Source: Colius striatus (Eukaryota > Chordata > Aves > Coliiformes > Coliidae). From it: DNA of 64,000 bases. Numbering within the stretch: position 1 is the first letter of the stretch; each line of letters opens with the position of its first letter. The stretch spans positions 14,267,048-14,331,047 of the forward strand of contig NC_084772.1 of assembly GCF_028858725.1 (NCBI RefSeq), written 5' to 3'. Under the pieces are notes generated by a model. The model did not search any database. It was not told the DNA's origin and worked only from the letters and a program-made list of their open reading frames with translations. The translations under genes were made by a program, and so were the position numbers. Shown piece by piece: positions 14,376-25,868 of the stretch.

Positions 14376-14500
14376 GTTTGATCCTGATCTTACAGTGATG
14401 TAAATTCAAAGTTACTCTTCTGAAGTCAATGTAAAATCTAAGTAAGGCAATGGTGTTATTTTGGATTTATAGCATGAGAACAGAATCTGGCATAGCATCC
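14376..14500 (+). repeat. Possible ancient amniote repeat
   Basis: The order 'gatcctgatctta...gtgatgtaaatt...agttactcttctgaagtcaatg...agaatctggc' follows an old dispersed repeat I recognise from reptile and bird DNA, in which 'gtaaatc-ggagtaactcc-ttgaagtcaatgg' precedes 'gaatctggc'. It is heavily degraded and the family name is not certain. Confidence 0.4.
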
Positions 14501-14774
14501 TTATGTTTTAGCTCATTGAAAGAGCAAGTGTAAAAGTTTCTGATTCATGTATTCTCTTCCTCATCTTTACTAGCCAAAAGGTCTGGGGTTTTGAGCCTTA
14601 TCTGAAGACTAATGACATTAATTAATCAACTATATTCTCCAGCTTCTTTACCTTATCTGTTTGCCTCTTTCTTTTGCAATTCTCCTATACGGTCTTTGAT
14701 AACTTCAACAGAACAGATACTAAAATGATACAAGAACAGTATTAATTTAATTGCCTGAATCACTGCAATTAAAG

Positions 14775-14792
14775 AAAAAAAAAAAAAAAAAA
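14775..14792. repeat. A18 homopolymer
   Basis: Run of 18 A. The preceding sequence shows no SINE or processed pseudogene that would make it a retroposon tail. Confidence 0.85.
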
Positions 14793-17700
14793 CCTTTTCT
14801 CTGCATGATCAGGAACTTCAAATATTTGTGCATGTTTTTTAATCTTGGTTTTGTTGGACATTTGTTGCTATCACTGCTATTAATTTCAGTGTTACAAGTA
14901 AAAGCATAAAAGGTCCATGGATCCAGTCATCTTTAAAGGGTAAGTGCATGTGTAACTCTCGGGAACTTAAGGGTGTTATTTATCAATATTATTCTTAAAT
15001 TCTGTTTTTCTTGTATTCTTGAATCAAAATTTTCATCTACTATGATCTACTACAAGCAGTGCAAAATGATTAAAACTTCAAAACAATGCCTAATTGCATT
15101 ATCAAACTGAAAAAGAAAATGCCTAGGCCTGTAATATAGTACCATAAAAATCAAGGTATAAGAGGAAGTTCTGTGACTTCATTTACAGAATGCTAGATGA
15201 GACTCCATTGAAATAATGTTTTAAAATCTGAGGAATACATTAACTGACTCATTTTCACACCTTGTAGGTACGTTCTTGAAATTTTAGACCAATATCTTGA
15301 TCCATTCAGGACAGGTTGCTCTGACTCGTGGAATACAGAGTAGGCAGCAATGGAAGAGAATATCCACTTCTTTCCAAAATACCACAGAAAACCTCTTTCC
15401 AAGCTGTTTAGAAAAGCTAAGGAGAGTAATACATACATCCCTAAAAGCAAAGAGCAACTACAGACAACCTCTTAGAGGTTACTGCATTGGAGAGGATTCT
15501 TTTTCATGGAAATAGTTCATCTAGATGTTAAACAGTTTAGTGAGGGCTACTTGCACATTCCTGTGCTGCAGCAGTGGGAAGATGAGGCTTTCTCTGAGTA
15601 GATATCCTGGATGTGAAAGCATTTTCCATGGATTAAGGGCTCTGCAGATCCAGAATATATGTAATTTTCTCCAATGCTCTTAGGAAGGAGCCATTCACAT
15701 GTGCTAAATGCTTATGTGAAGTATTTCTTTGCATTGTATAACCTGAACATAGGCTGAAGAGGCCTAGTCCATGTGAAAATTCATGTTAGTATCTTTTTTA
15801 AATATGCAGAAAAAGTTCCTTTTTTATTTAAATTAGTAAGGATGGTGTATTGGATTTCAAATGGAATATATTTTTCTTTTAGATGTATTTGACAGTGTGG
15901 CAGCATAGTTTGTGCATGTTTTCCACGATTTGTTAGCACCCACTATATTTCACTTAGAAAAAAACCTGACATTGTTTGATGCTTTAAGCATCTGTGTTAA
16001 TCTACCTTCTGATTTTGAAAAATGGAAGGCAAACAGTAACGTATCTCAGCTATTGAATCCAGAGAAGATTTGTGGGGTTTCTTTTCCTAAAAAACTAGAA
16101 AACATCACCAAATGTACAGAACAAATAACCAAAAGCATAAAATGACCAAGTTAACAGAAATGCGTTATAGAAAGCTGTGTCGCTTACTGGTGTCATAAAA
16201 TACAGTGGGGACAGCAATCTTATTTTTTAAATAGAGAAATACTAAAAATTTCACTGACATCCAAAGTCACGTAAGATTTACTTACATTAGTTTACATGAT
16301 TGTTGCTGTGACATTATTGATGTAATGTTGGTAACAAATTTGCAGTGGCTGTTTGACTATACATATACACAGTGGATTTGTGTATAGAACTGAGCTGTGC
16401 AATTGAAGACTGACCAGCTGACACATGTCTTCTCATGAGCACGTACTGATTGGTCAGAGGATAAAAAGAGCTCATTCAGCTCTTTCCCATATGTGGATGT
16501 TGCAAAGCCATGGGGCCTGGTCTAAAGCTTACAGAAGTCAATGCAAAGTCTTCCCCAATTTCTTTAGTCATTGGACATACTCTGGACATTTCCCATCTCG
16601 TGTTTCTTCAGGTGTAGAATCTTAATGTTTGTACTGATTTCTGTTAGATGCCTAAAGGACACTTTTTTTTTTTTTCCTAGAAATTTGTTAGCTTATCTAT
16701 TTAGACACAAATTAAAGACATTTACCTGAGCTTCCTGAAGTAAAGCCTATCATTTTCAAGCATGCATCACATCACCTTTCTGAGTCTGATATATAACCTT
16801 TGACCTACTTGTACGTGGAACTAAAAATGCTTTGCAATATTGTTTCTATTGGAAATAAATATGGAAAAAAATGTCACCAAGTTCTTTAATTAATTAACTT
16901 GGCTCAAACAAAATGATACCTTATTATACACAGGATTTTTTTTAAATAACTTTTACATAACGATCAATGAACTTTTAAACCACGTAACAGATTTATAGGA
17001 AAGCACCTCCATTTCATTTTTCAACAAGTGTAGTAACCGCGATTGCTTTCATATTTTGTGATTATTGTGTGAATCATCTAACGTTTTTAGTTGTGACTCA
17101 TCTGAAAAACTATAAAGTCTGTTACATTTTTAGTTTCTGATACAAGCAATATTAAAGAATTATAGTCGTGTGAATTTTAAACCGTCAAGCAAACCTGTAT
17201 TTCTTTTTATAAGTTTTTTACTCCAGCACATTGGAGAAAAGTCAAAAGTCACTTTGTGTATGTTTTCCAATAGCTGATAGATGTTAATGCAATCATACCA
17301 TATAGTTTGATTTAGTCTTCTGTATGGCTTAAAGGTTTATAGTTTTGTCATAATTTTGCAAGTCTATATACAATAGCTCCATTTATAATTGTTTACTGAA
17401 CTCTTGCATTATGACAGTGATTGATCTCCTGTATCTGTACAACATGATTATTCATACACTGATGTAAAAATACCTTTGATTGTGCCCATGTATGGATAGA
17501 TAAGTAGCTACCAACTCATAGTACCTGGAATAGCACAGAGACATACATAAAAATCACAAATAAGAATCTGAAATACTTGAGGCACATGCTGGGCAAGATT
17601 GACTATCTCAAGCTGCGGGCATTAAATGAAGAAAGATCTTTGTGCTAGATAAGCATGACTGCCTGGTGTTCATCAGTACAGAAGGGTTAGCAGCTGAGAT

Positions 17701-18187
17701 TACAAGAACATCATTCTCCTTTAAATCTTCTTGGGCACAGTTTGGGCTATTTGCAAACTGATGTTAGATATACTCAATATACATGCAAAGAGTAGTTGTA
17801 GCAGAACAGAAGTACATTCTAACAAGTAAAATGTGTATTCCCTAAACAAAACATAGAAAAATGGGAAAATAGCAGCAAAATTGGGAAGATAGTGTATTTT
17901 TTTCTTACGTTTTTAAAGCAGCGTAATCATTAACTATACAACACATGCTGCACAAAAAAAGTGACACTCAGAAATGGAATTAGAACACACAATTATTACC
18001 ACCTATTTAGCTATAGTATATCTCAGTATCAAATGATGTATGTACAAGTCATGCATACTCTCTAGTAATATGCAGTGGATTTTTTCCAAGCTAGGTTTCT
18101 AATTTTAAAAAATTATATAAGCTATAAATGGAATATATTAGAGGAATATATTTAGAGGCCTCATCCAGCTTGACAGCCTATGTAGAC

Positions 18188-18213
18188 TGTACATACACAC
18201 AGGTGTATGTACA
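18188..18213. repeat. Perfect 11-bp inverted repeat with 4-base loop
   Basis: TGTACATACAC (18,188-18,198), loop ACAG, then GTGTATGTACA (18,203-18,213) are exactly complementary. The arms are largely alternating purine-pyrimidine, and more CATACACATATATA follows, so a cruciform or a decayed TG/TA microsatellite are both possible. The stem is too short for a microRNA precursor. Confidence 0.9.
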
Positions 18214-21200
18214 TACACATATATAAATGCATTTCTTCTAATGCAGTGACAGAAATAAATGTCTCAAGTTCCTAACTAAATAATACTTTTTCTAAATGAG
18301 AAATTTAATTTTCTGACCTGTATTTCTAAAAACTCGTTAGCAAAACACATTGATACATTAAAAACTTTGAGGTCTTTATTAGGCCCTTTTTTGCCCCTGA
18401 GTTCTTTTGCTCTATAATTCTTCGATTCAGAGTTGGAACTATAGAGTCTACAATTGTGAATCTACATAGGTCAGCAGACCCTGAGCAAACAACACTTTTC
18501 AGTTCATGTACTTATGAATACTATACCAGTCTGTGATATTCTACTTCATTGTTGTATAAACCAACCGAGGCTTGATCCTTAATTGGGTCAAGTCTGTAAC
18601 CCAAGGTGACTAAAGGCTGTCTCAGTGCTTCTGGAGATTTTCCAGGGTTGAGAGAACCCTTTAGAGCAGAAAAGCTGACTAGTCCTGTCCTACCTGGTCT
18701 TCAGTACATCACAGTAGAGCTAAGGAAACACAATGATGGCCAGAATACTTATCACAATAATTTCTATAACAGACTAAAATAGTCCTGAAAGATTCTAAGG
18801 GACCGTATCAGGGTAAGATGGTCTCAAAGCTCAGTGGCAAAATTGTCTAATTGTCCATGATCAATACGTTCCAAACCACTTTTTCATATCTTGTAAAACC
18901 AAGATAGCTCCTCCCATAAAAGTCTTAATAAAAACAGACCTAGCTTTAAAAGGTCTCTGAAAAATGGAGAAGATACTTCTATTCTACTGCATCCTGAATG
19001 GAATTGGACTCAATTCTCTTGTCTTTTATGCGTAGACAGGTGCTTATTCTGTAGCCTGAGTCTGACCACTTGAGTTTGACTGAAGATGAGGATTTTCATC
19101 TTCATAATGAAAATGAGTTAAAATGTGAAATGCCGTTAACACCAGTCTCCATTGGCAGATGAATGAGAAGAGCTTTGCTTCACTCTGGTATAGGAATGAG
19201 ACCTTTTTTTTTCTAGTGAACAGGGGAAGGAGATATACAAGCCTGAAATAGAGGTTCCTCCTTGATATATCAGGCCCTGAGTATCACTTGAACTAGGTAA
19301 TTCAAGCTGATGCTTTATGAGTGTAGCTAGTGCACCAAATAAACCAAAACAAACCACAAAACCCTGCATAGCACTGTTTATGAGATTATAGAGTTTTCGT
19401 AGTTCAGTTTAGCTTTTACTGTAGTCCTCTTTCCATTTCAGTATTTCCTTTTCTCTTCAGGTTTCAGTGCTTCCAGTATAAACCACTGCTGTAGCCAAAG
19501 ATAGATTTTTGCATTGCTGACTTTAAGGAGATAATTTCTAGATCAGCTGCTTTGTGTAAAATTTTCTGAACCTTAGTATATTTGCCTTTGCTATAATCTG
19601 TCTCAATTAAATGCATGTTGTTACATCCTTATATTTCTATGAGGAAGACATGAATTATTGGAAAAAAAACAGCTTTAGATACTAGTTGCTTTGAGCTGTC
19701 CATTCTTCATTGTATAAAAGCCTTGTTTCCTTGTCACTTTTGTTAAGTTATACTCTTCTCACACACTTGTCTTCTGTCTGTGCTGCTATTATGGCTTTAA
19801 TTAGTTTTCCACTTTTTTGGAGTCATTAAGAACAGGGGTTTTTTCTCTCCTTCAGTCCTGCCTACCCTTCACATTTTCACATAGGAATCAAATTTTGCTT
19901 TGTTTCATTTACAAAATGACATTGAAGTTGAAGGGTGTTTTGGAAAAGAACCTCCGTTCAGACTGTGTGGAATATCCTTTATTATAAAGCTCCTCTTCAC
20001 TTTCACTGTCTTTCTTTCCTCTTTCTAAACTCCCAGCTCCTGCAGATAGCAATATGCTGTTCATGTGCCTTTTAAATCTCTAGTACTTTCCAGGTGAGAA
20101 GAAAAGTGAAGGAAATTGCAGGTCTGTTAAAGGCAACTAAGAAGGAAAAAAATCTATTGGAAGCCATGTGGGGAAAAGGGCTTGTAGGGCCTGGAGAAAA
20201 CAGGGTCAAAAGATAGACGTTTTTTCTTTCATACTTAATACATAGATGTGCCCAAGCTATTGAGTAAATGGGATACTGTTAAATTCTTTTGAATTGTGAA
20301 AGGCTTTTTGGAGTTTGGTTTATTGAAGTTCATAGTTCAAGATTTTTCACACACCTTAATACAAAAGTCCAGCATAAACTTATAATAATATACCTGCTTA
20401 TGCTTATTTCATTAACTCAGCTGTAATGTTTTCTAGAACAATGATTCAATTAGCAGAAGTGCCTATACCCTTTCAGATGCTCAAAAAACAAATCAGCCAG
20501 ATTATTTTGAAATGATAAATGGGTTAACTTAACCACCAATGAGCAGAATTTTAACAAACTTCAGAATCTGTAAGTCCACAGTAGATAAAGAAACCTTTTT
20601 TTTAGGTTTCACAGATTTGTTATCACAGATGTTCTTAACCTAAATATATGGATATGAAAAAACAAATACTGTTTAAAATATGTATAAACTTCCTTTATTT
20701 ATGTCTGACACTGATTTCATTCTGACATCAGGTTTCAAGCAGCTGTAAATGCTAATTCCAGACCTCCCCGTACTTCCCTGATGATCTGCCATGACTTCTA
20801 TGGCAGCAGGATAGCTAAGGCCTGGCCTGCTTTTCTAGTTTGCATGTAACATTTTGGGAAGAGAGATGGCAACTGTATTTTGGAAGATTTCACACTAGTT
20901 ACTCTGATACTATCCACATTGAATTTATATTTTCTTCAAACATTCCATTCATAAAGTGTACCACCTAACCTAAAGCTTCCTAAATTAAGAGTCACCACTG
21001 AGTAGAAATAGTATACAAAGGCAGAAATTTGTAGTTTCTTCTCTTTTCCTTTACTTGTGTATGGTAGGAATAGCAAGGTCTGAGTTGGACAAGCTATGAA
21101 AATCTCCCATCTAATGTGCTGTGAATGCACACATGAGCGTTGGTTGAGCAGTTCTGTAGATGTTGCAGAGTACCTTTTCTCCCTGCATACTTCTCCTTTA

Positions 21201-22149
21201 TGTGTCCCCCTGTCATTTCTTATACAAGGACTCTATACAATAGTTCTTCTGAAATGATGGTAGGGTAGTCCATAACTATCTGAATGTAAACTGCAGGGAA
21301 TGTACCAAGTGTTGTCACTTATCAGCATCGCATTGATTTTGGTTTGACCAATTCCTATTTTTTGTATCTAACATAAAAATAGGACTAATTTAATCTGATT
21401 TGTAGATGGTTGTAGTTAGGTTTCTAGTCTGAGCAAGTTGTTAGAAAAACTTCAGTATATAGAGAGGCAATCTGCAGCTAGTGGGCTGGCCCATTTAGAG
21501 GGACTTCTTTATGCCTTCTTGAACGGAATTAATGAAACCTTTCATTATAGATCAATACACTCTTTGACTAGAGAATAATATGGGTACCTATTGTATATGC
21601 TTAATTAGATTGAAATTACTTTCACCTTTCCTTTATATTAAAAAATCTGATCTCCGCACTTTCAAAAAAGGGATTACAAAACCATCTCCTCCCCTGTGCA
21701 GCTAAATCTAGCAAGGTAACGGAAAAAAGGAAAAAATCCTCAGCCAACTACCCTGCTCTGGGCTTCGGCTTAGCTACAATTTTGGCAGAGCTGCACTAAG
21801 TAGTATTCACTACAGTGTGTCCATAAAGAAAACAAATGGTAATTCTCATACTATCATCACAGGAGATTGATGGTGTCCATTAAAGGCAATAGGTTTGGAC
21901 TGGGATTATATGGAACTATTTTGAGACACGTTCCCCTTCCTTTCATATTTTTCTGTCCAAAACCATTTTCTTGACAAAACTGTTCCAAATTAATGTGCAT
22001 CACCTTACTTCCTCAGCTATGTCTCCCTAAAAACATTCTTGAGTGGTCCTTTACATGTTTTATTTCTCAATGCCCATTTGTTACTTCTTAAATTTTCTAT
22101 CAAAAACTCCTCCTAAAAATAGTTTTCTTAGCACCTATCAAAATAAGGC

Positions 22150-22600
22150 AAATTAATTGTCTTATTACCTCAAGCTTTCAGCTCAGCCCAGGTTGTTTCA
22201 GGGTTTGTTAATTGTTTTCTTCTCTCTGTCTCATCTTCTAAGTTTTCCACACCAGGGCTATGCCCCTCCTTTCCCGTCTGCGCTGTGCTCAACAGAGTGG
22301 GTCCCAGAGTGTGGTCCTGGATGCTACATCACTGCTCCAAGACACCTCACACTATGTACCCCTCAGAGCTCTCCCGCCTGCACCTTTCCACCTCATGGTA
22401 CATGCAGACCTTTCCCTGGTGCACTTGTGAATCACACTGTGAACTCTCAACATCTTTTTGAAGCAAATTTTTGCCTTAATTCTCTGAGGCTGACAGCTCT
22501 GCAGCCAGGAGGCTCCTGCTCTTTCCCTGGGGCCGACATCAGGCAGGGCTTGTTACTCTACTGTGCTAAGTTCAGCATCCCTCAGCCTCCTTAGGATGCA
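22150..22600. other. GC-richer block, no recognised gene
   Basis: Base composition rises clearly above the surroundings and the plus strand is open for 145 codons (22,157-22,594). The predicted peptide is rich in Pro, Cys, Ser and Leu, with no motif or membrane pattern I recognise. The frame starts without a true ATG: the first codon at 22,157 is not ATG in a good context. It may be a distal part of the promoter region or decayed repeat DNA. I do not support it as a gene. Confidence 0.4.
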
Positions 22601-22710
22601 TTGTTTATCAGCTTTCCTCCTTCCAAATTCGTTGTTTGTACAGTGGCAGCTTTTGTGTCAATTCTTTTTTCTTTGCCTGGAGTTATTGGCAGAGCTAATT
22701 AACCACAGAA

Positions 22711-22718
22711 TATAAAAG
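22711..22718 (+). promoter_or_regulatory. Possible upstream TATA box (TATAAAAG)
   Basis: TATAAAAG follows a TAATTA-containing homeodomain-like site (GCTAATTAACCAC, 22,694-22,706). Initiation about 30 bases downstream would fall near 22,740. It lies about 0.7 kb upstream of the CpG island and might serve an alternative promoter. No first exon with a strong donor is evident after it, since the nearest candidate, GC|GTGAGT at about 22,759, is only moderate. Confidence 0.25.
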
Positions 22719-23423
22719 CCTTGTTCTTCAGGGCCAAGTGGTGTGGTCACAGAGCAGCGTGAGTGCTGATTTGTGGTGTGGGGTATAAATGGTTAGATGG
22801 GTTGGCTGAAGATGGGCAGATTATCTTCACAAAGAGGTACCTGGATATTTCCAACAGTGAATGCAATCCTTATTTTTGAGGGGGGATGTACATTGCATCC
22901 TTCCTTGCTCTTCTCTGTGCTGCTCTGCAGCTACACAGATGGCACTGATTATGCTGACAGCCACCTCAGAGTATACAGGTTTTGGCCACTGTAAGGAAAG
23001 CTGTTGAGTGAAAGGGGACTTGCAGACTCATAAGTGCCTGTGTGGGCACGACAGAAGGGGATTGGGTGCTGCCTCTGGGTTCAGATGAGTACATTGGCTC
23101 AGGGCACTTCTCTCAGGTCTCATAGAACTCAACCCTATCTGGGAATCATGCCTGAGGTTTTCACTTTAGGTAATGAAAACATAGTAAGAGAGAGTGGCAG
23201 CCCCTGCATCAGGTGTGTTTGAGAAGGAAAGGGTCAATCCCTCCTCCACATCCTGCGGGGCAGCAGCCTGCCTGGGTAGAGAGGTCCTGCCACTGCTTCT
23301 GGTAGTGAGCTGCAACAGACCAAGATTTTGCACAGCCAAGAAGGCTTGGGGAACTTTTAATATTTTTTTTTTTTTCTTCCTAGACAAATGTCTGATCATG
23401 ACGGGAAACATGACTGAATTCGG

Positions 23424-23430
23424 TATAAAA
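23424..23430 (+). promoter_or_regulatory. TATA box at the edge of the CpG island
   Basis: GG-TATAAAA-CGC is an almost ideal TATA box at the upstream border of the CpG island. The expected transcription start is about 30 bases downstream, near 23,455. A TATA box combined with a CpG island is a minority promoter class among vertebrates. Direction is plus, consistent with the plus-strand splice donor at 24,231/24,232. Confidence 0.45.
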
Positions 23431-23454
23431 CGCTTCTGCTGTTTGTCCAGCTCT

Positions 23455-24231
23455 GATGATTTCCCTGTCTGCGCTACGAGGTACGGGTAGCGCCCCCCCG
23501 CAAGCAGAGACCTCCAGCGGCAGTGGCCACGGACGGCTGTGCCCGGGGCTCTGGCGTGGGTTTCAGCCCGCCCGCGCCGCCGCCGCCGTGGGGTGGTCCT
23601 GGGCTGTCTGCACATGAGTGGCGACAGGGAAGGGACAAGGCATGCCTCCCCGCAGCCCGCCAGCACAGCAGGATGGATTTCCCCTTCCCCCTAGCAGACA
23701 TGCGTGTCTGGGTCGCTGATGGGGTGTAGAACTGACCCATGGGGTGGGGACAGCGTACCCTACCCATCCCCGGGACTGGCAAGGCAGAGAGAGAGTGCGC
23801 CCTGGGCTCCTTATCCCTCTCGCTTTGCCCTTCCAACCCCAACTTCTCCCCTGCAGGCATAAGAGGGCACTCAGGACGCGGGGCTCTGCAGGAGGGCAGG
23901 CTCTGGGGTCTACTTTCCTCTAGGGGTGGGGGAAAGGGAGAAGAAAATAGAGAAGAAGCAACAACCTCCAGCTTTTCCCTTCCTCTAATCTTGCTTCACT
24001 CCCCCTTGCTCCCTCTCCCTCCCTCTCCCCTTTCCTCTCCCCTTTCCCCTCCCTCCTTCTTTCTAATTCCTGCCACTAGCTCGGAGCCTCATTCAGCAGC
24101 CGCTGCCAGTGGAGTGTAATAGGCTGAAGATGCTGCCGTGTCTGCTCAGTGTCTAGTTGTGAATGGGACTTGCCTCTTCTCCCTTCTCCGGAGGTGGTCA
24201 AGGGAAGCGGCCAGCCCCGTTGGACCCGCAG
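23455..24231 (+). other. Candidate first exon (mostly 5' UTR) of an unidentified gene
   Basis: The right border is a strong donor, CCGCAG|GTAAGC, with the exon ending at 24,231. The left border is set only by the TATA box and is approximate. The exon holds several upstream ATGs: one at 23,739 opens a 126-codon frame that stops inside the exon, one at 24,130 gives an eight-residue peptide, and one at 24,163 stays open in phase 0 for 23 codons to the donor (MGLASSPF...). None of these peptides is familiar, so the exon is probably untranslated leader and the main start lies downstream. A purine-rich stretch (23,929-23,940) could pair with part of the pyrimidine tract (24,037-24,049). The gene remains unnamed. 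Confidence 0.5.
24009..24064 (+). repeat. 56-base pure pyrimidine tract
   Basis: Every base from 24,009 to 24,064 is C or T, with repeated CCCTCTCC and CCCCTTTCC units and partial mirror symmetry. Such promoter-proximal tracts can form triplex (H-DNA) structures and bind C-rich-binding proteins. It lies about 170-220 bases before the splice donor. If transcription starts upstream it would be in the leader; otherwise it would be core promoter DNA. Confidence 0.9.
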
Positions 24232-24236
24232 GTAAG
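24231..24236 (+). other. Splice donor G|GTAAG at the end of exon 1
   Basis: CAG|GTAAGC matches the vertebrate donor consensus at every position but the last. Its place inside the CpG island supports a plus-strand first exon. Confidence 0.6.
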
Positions 24237-24865
24237 CGACGGCCGCAGCGGTTTGCCGCGGGGAGCAGCGGGGCACGCCGGAGTTGCCTTGGGCGAGCGG
24301 GGCTGCGGGGCGCAGGGCGCGCTGATGCCGGGCTCACAGGCGGCTTGGTAAAGGGGAAAAGGAAGGAGCGGAGTGGCTAGGGAAACCGTGGTCACTGGTA
24401 GCTCAAAGCTAGAGAACCGAGCGGGGGGGATGCGTGCGTGTGCACTGGAAACTTGACAGCAGCAGCGGGGCTTGGGCGTGCGGCGAGGGACCGGGAGGAG
24501 GCGGCGGGAGCGGGATGCTGGCGAGCGGAGCCGGGGCCGGGCAGCGCCGGGCGAGGTGCGCGACTGTGCTGCAGCTCCGCGCCGAGACGGAGGGAGCCTC
24601 TCCAAAGGGAGAAAGAGAACACTGTAGAGAACGGTTTTTTTAGGATTTTGTGGGGTTGTTTTTTTCCCCTTTAGTTGTTCGTTGGGGTGGTGGGGGGTGG
24701 GGAGGCACGAGAGAGAGCATTTGTCCGTTCTGAAATGTTTCTCCGGATAAGCAGATACTGAAAGCCCCAGACTGAAAATCTTTTACTTGCACTGTAGCTA
24801 CCAGGCATGAAATGGATATGCAGCGATCTAAGTGCATGAAATGAAGGCTATTCTATCCAGAATTT

Positions 24866-24883
24866 AAAAAAAAAAAAAAAAAA
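24866..24883. repeat. A18 homopolymer
   Basis: Run of 18 A just beyond the CpG island, followed by a short TTTA repeat (about 24,905-24,918). It marks the sharp return to AT-rich sequence. Confidence 0.85.
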
Positions 24884-25647
24884 GGAGGGGGAGAACGACT
24901 TAGATTTATTTATTTATTTTTTAAATTTATTTTGCTTACTGGCTTTCAAATGCATTACTATTCACAAGGTACCAAAATGGTATCTGTCTCTCATATGGGC
25001 TAGTCCAAAAAGCATTAGACTCTTGGGTGATACATGCATAAGCACATCCCCAAGAAAGGTAAAATAGATCATGCTGCAGATCCCCATAAATACCGTTAAC
25101 TTTTAGAATAAAAGTGCTTCCTGTTCAGTCCCTCGGGAGCACATATAGCAGTCTGACATCATGATACAAATGCCTTTACCTTCTATAGAAGTCCCCCTTT
25201 ATTGTCTACTGTTTTAAATATTCATTTGGTGAAGAGAGAACCAGTATATGCTAGGAGATCTTCTTTGTACCATTGCTACAAAGGACAGTGTGACTGTGTA
25301 ACACAGTATTTACCTACCAAGATATCTGTGACAAAGGAACCTCTTTAGCAAATGAGGTCACTAATTCAGAAATTGGCCCTTTATAAGGAGAATGCTCATT
25401 TCTTTTTCATGTTCCAATGGGTAGTAACTCCCTGGGACAGACTTTCTTCCTGTTGGTTTGTGATAGTTGTACAATAAGAATTTCACAGACTCTGCACCCC
25501 TCTATTAAGAAATTAAATATTTTTTATTATTTAATAATGAAACTTGAATGAGAACAGCACTAGCAGATCCAGAAGCAGGGAAGTGCACACTCAGACGTTA
25601 CTGAATGTCCATCTCTTTCCCCCGTCTTGCTCTTTTGCTCGCTTCAG

Positions 25648-25675
25648 TGTTTCCAAAGTCTGTATGATTCTTCAG
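25648..25675 (+). other. Candidate 28-base micro-exon
   Basis: A very strong pyrimidine-rich acceptor runs from about 25,612 to CTTCAG at 25,647. Only 28 bases later comes the donor TTCAG|GTAAAT. The 28 bases have no stop in the frames I checked, and ATG ATT CTT CAG lies at their end. Length 28 is not a multiple of three. Vertebrate neural genes do use micro-exons, but chance pairings of this kind are also expected in a long intron. Confidence 0.2.
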
Positions 25676-25853
25676 GTAAATACTTTGTTCTTTTTTTCTA
25701 CCCTGGCTAACAAATACCGATAAATAAATTTGCTTTCAGCATGGAAATTCTGCAATAATTGATCTGACATCTGCTACAGTGAGGTCTGTCCACTGAGATT
25801 TGGAACACAAATCGATGATTGTACTCAATCCTTTGGATGATTTTTATATGGAG

Positions 25854-25868
25854 ATATATATATATATA
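25854..25868. repeat. (AT)n microsatellite
   Basis: About seven AT units. Short and ordinary. Confidence 0.85.

Larger units (their letters stand above)
12692..22149. other. AT-rich non-coding DNA
   Basis: No supported gene. The stretch holds an ancient repeat-like segment at 14.4 kb, an A18 tract at 14.8 kb, a perfect hairpin at 18.19 kb and several isolated splice-like sequences without an open frame. Confidence 0.55.
23440..24600. promoter_or_regulatory. CpG island promoter
   Basis: CpG dinucleotides are dense from about 23.44 to 24.6 kb, while they are scarce in the surrounding AT-rich sequence. The island includes a run of CCG triplets near 23,575-23,588, GC-box-like G/C runs (for example 23,491-23,501) and a pyrimidine tract at 24.0 kb. 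Several frames on both strands are open here because stops are rare in GC-rich DNA, and none is a recognisable protein. Unmethylated islands of this size usually mark gene promoters. Confidence 0.8.

Noticed and set aside
20037..20093. 57-base plus-strand segment with a very strong acceptor and a CAG|GTGAGA donor
   Set aside because: All three frames contain stops and it lies upstream of the promoter. It could belong to a non-coding RNA, but nothing else supports that.
22157..22594. 145-codon open frame on the plus strand
   Set aside because: No true ATG at its start, no recognisable domain, and a composition explained by the local GC rise.
23166..23666. 166-codon open frame on the minus strand over the island edge
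   Set aside because: GC-rich DNA lacks stops; the peptide is Arg/Pro/Ala-rich and includes a poly-Lys run encoded by the T tract at 23,362-23,375.
24198..24622. Overlapping minus-strand frames of 76-135 codons
   Set aside because: Low-stop GC-rich sequence opposite the exon 1 donor; peptides are Arg/Pro/Ala-biased and unfamiliar.
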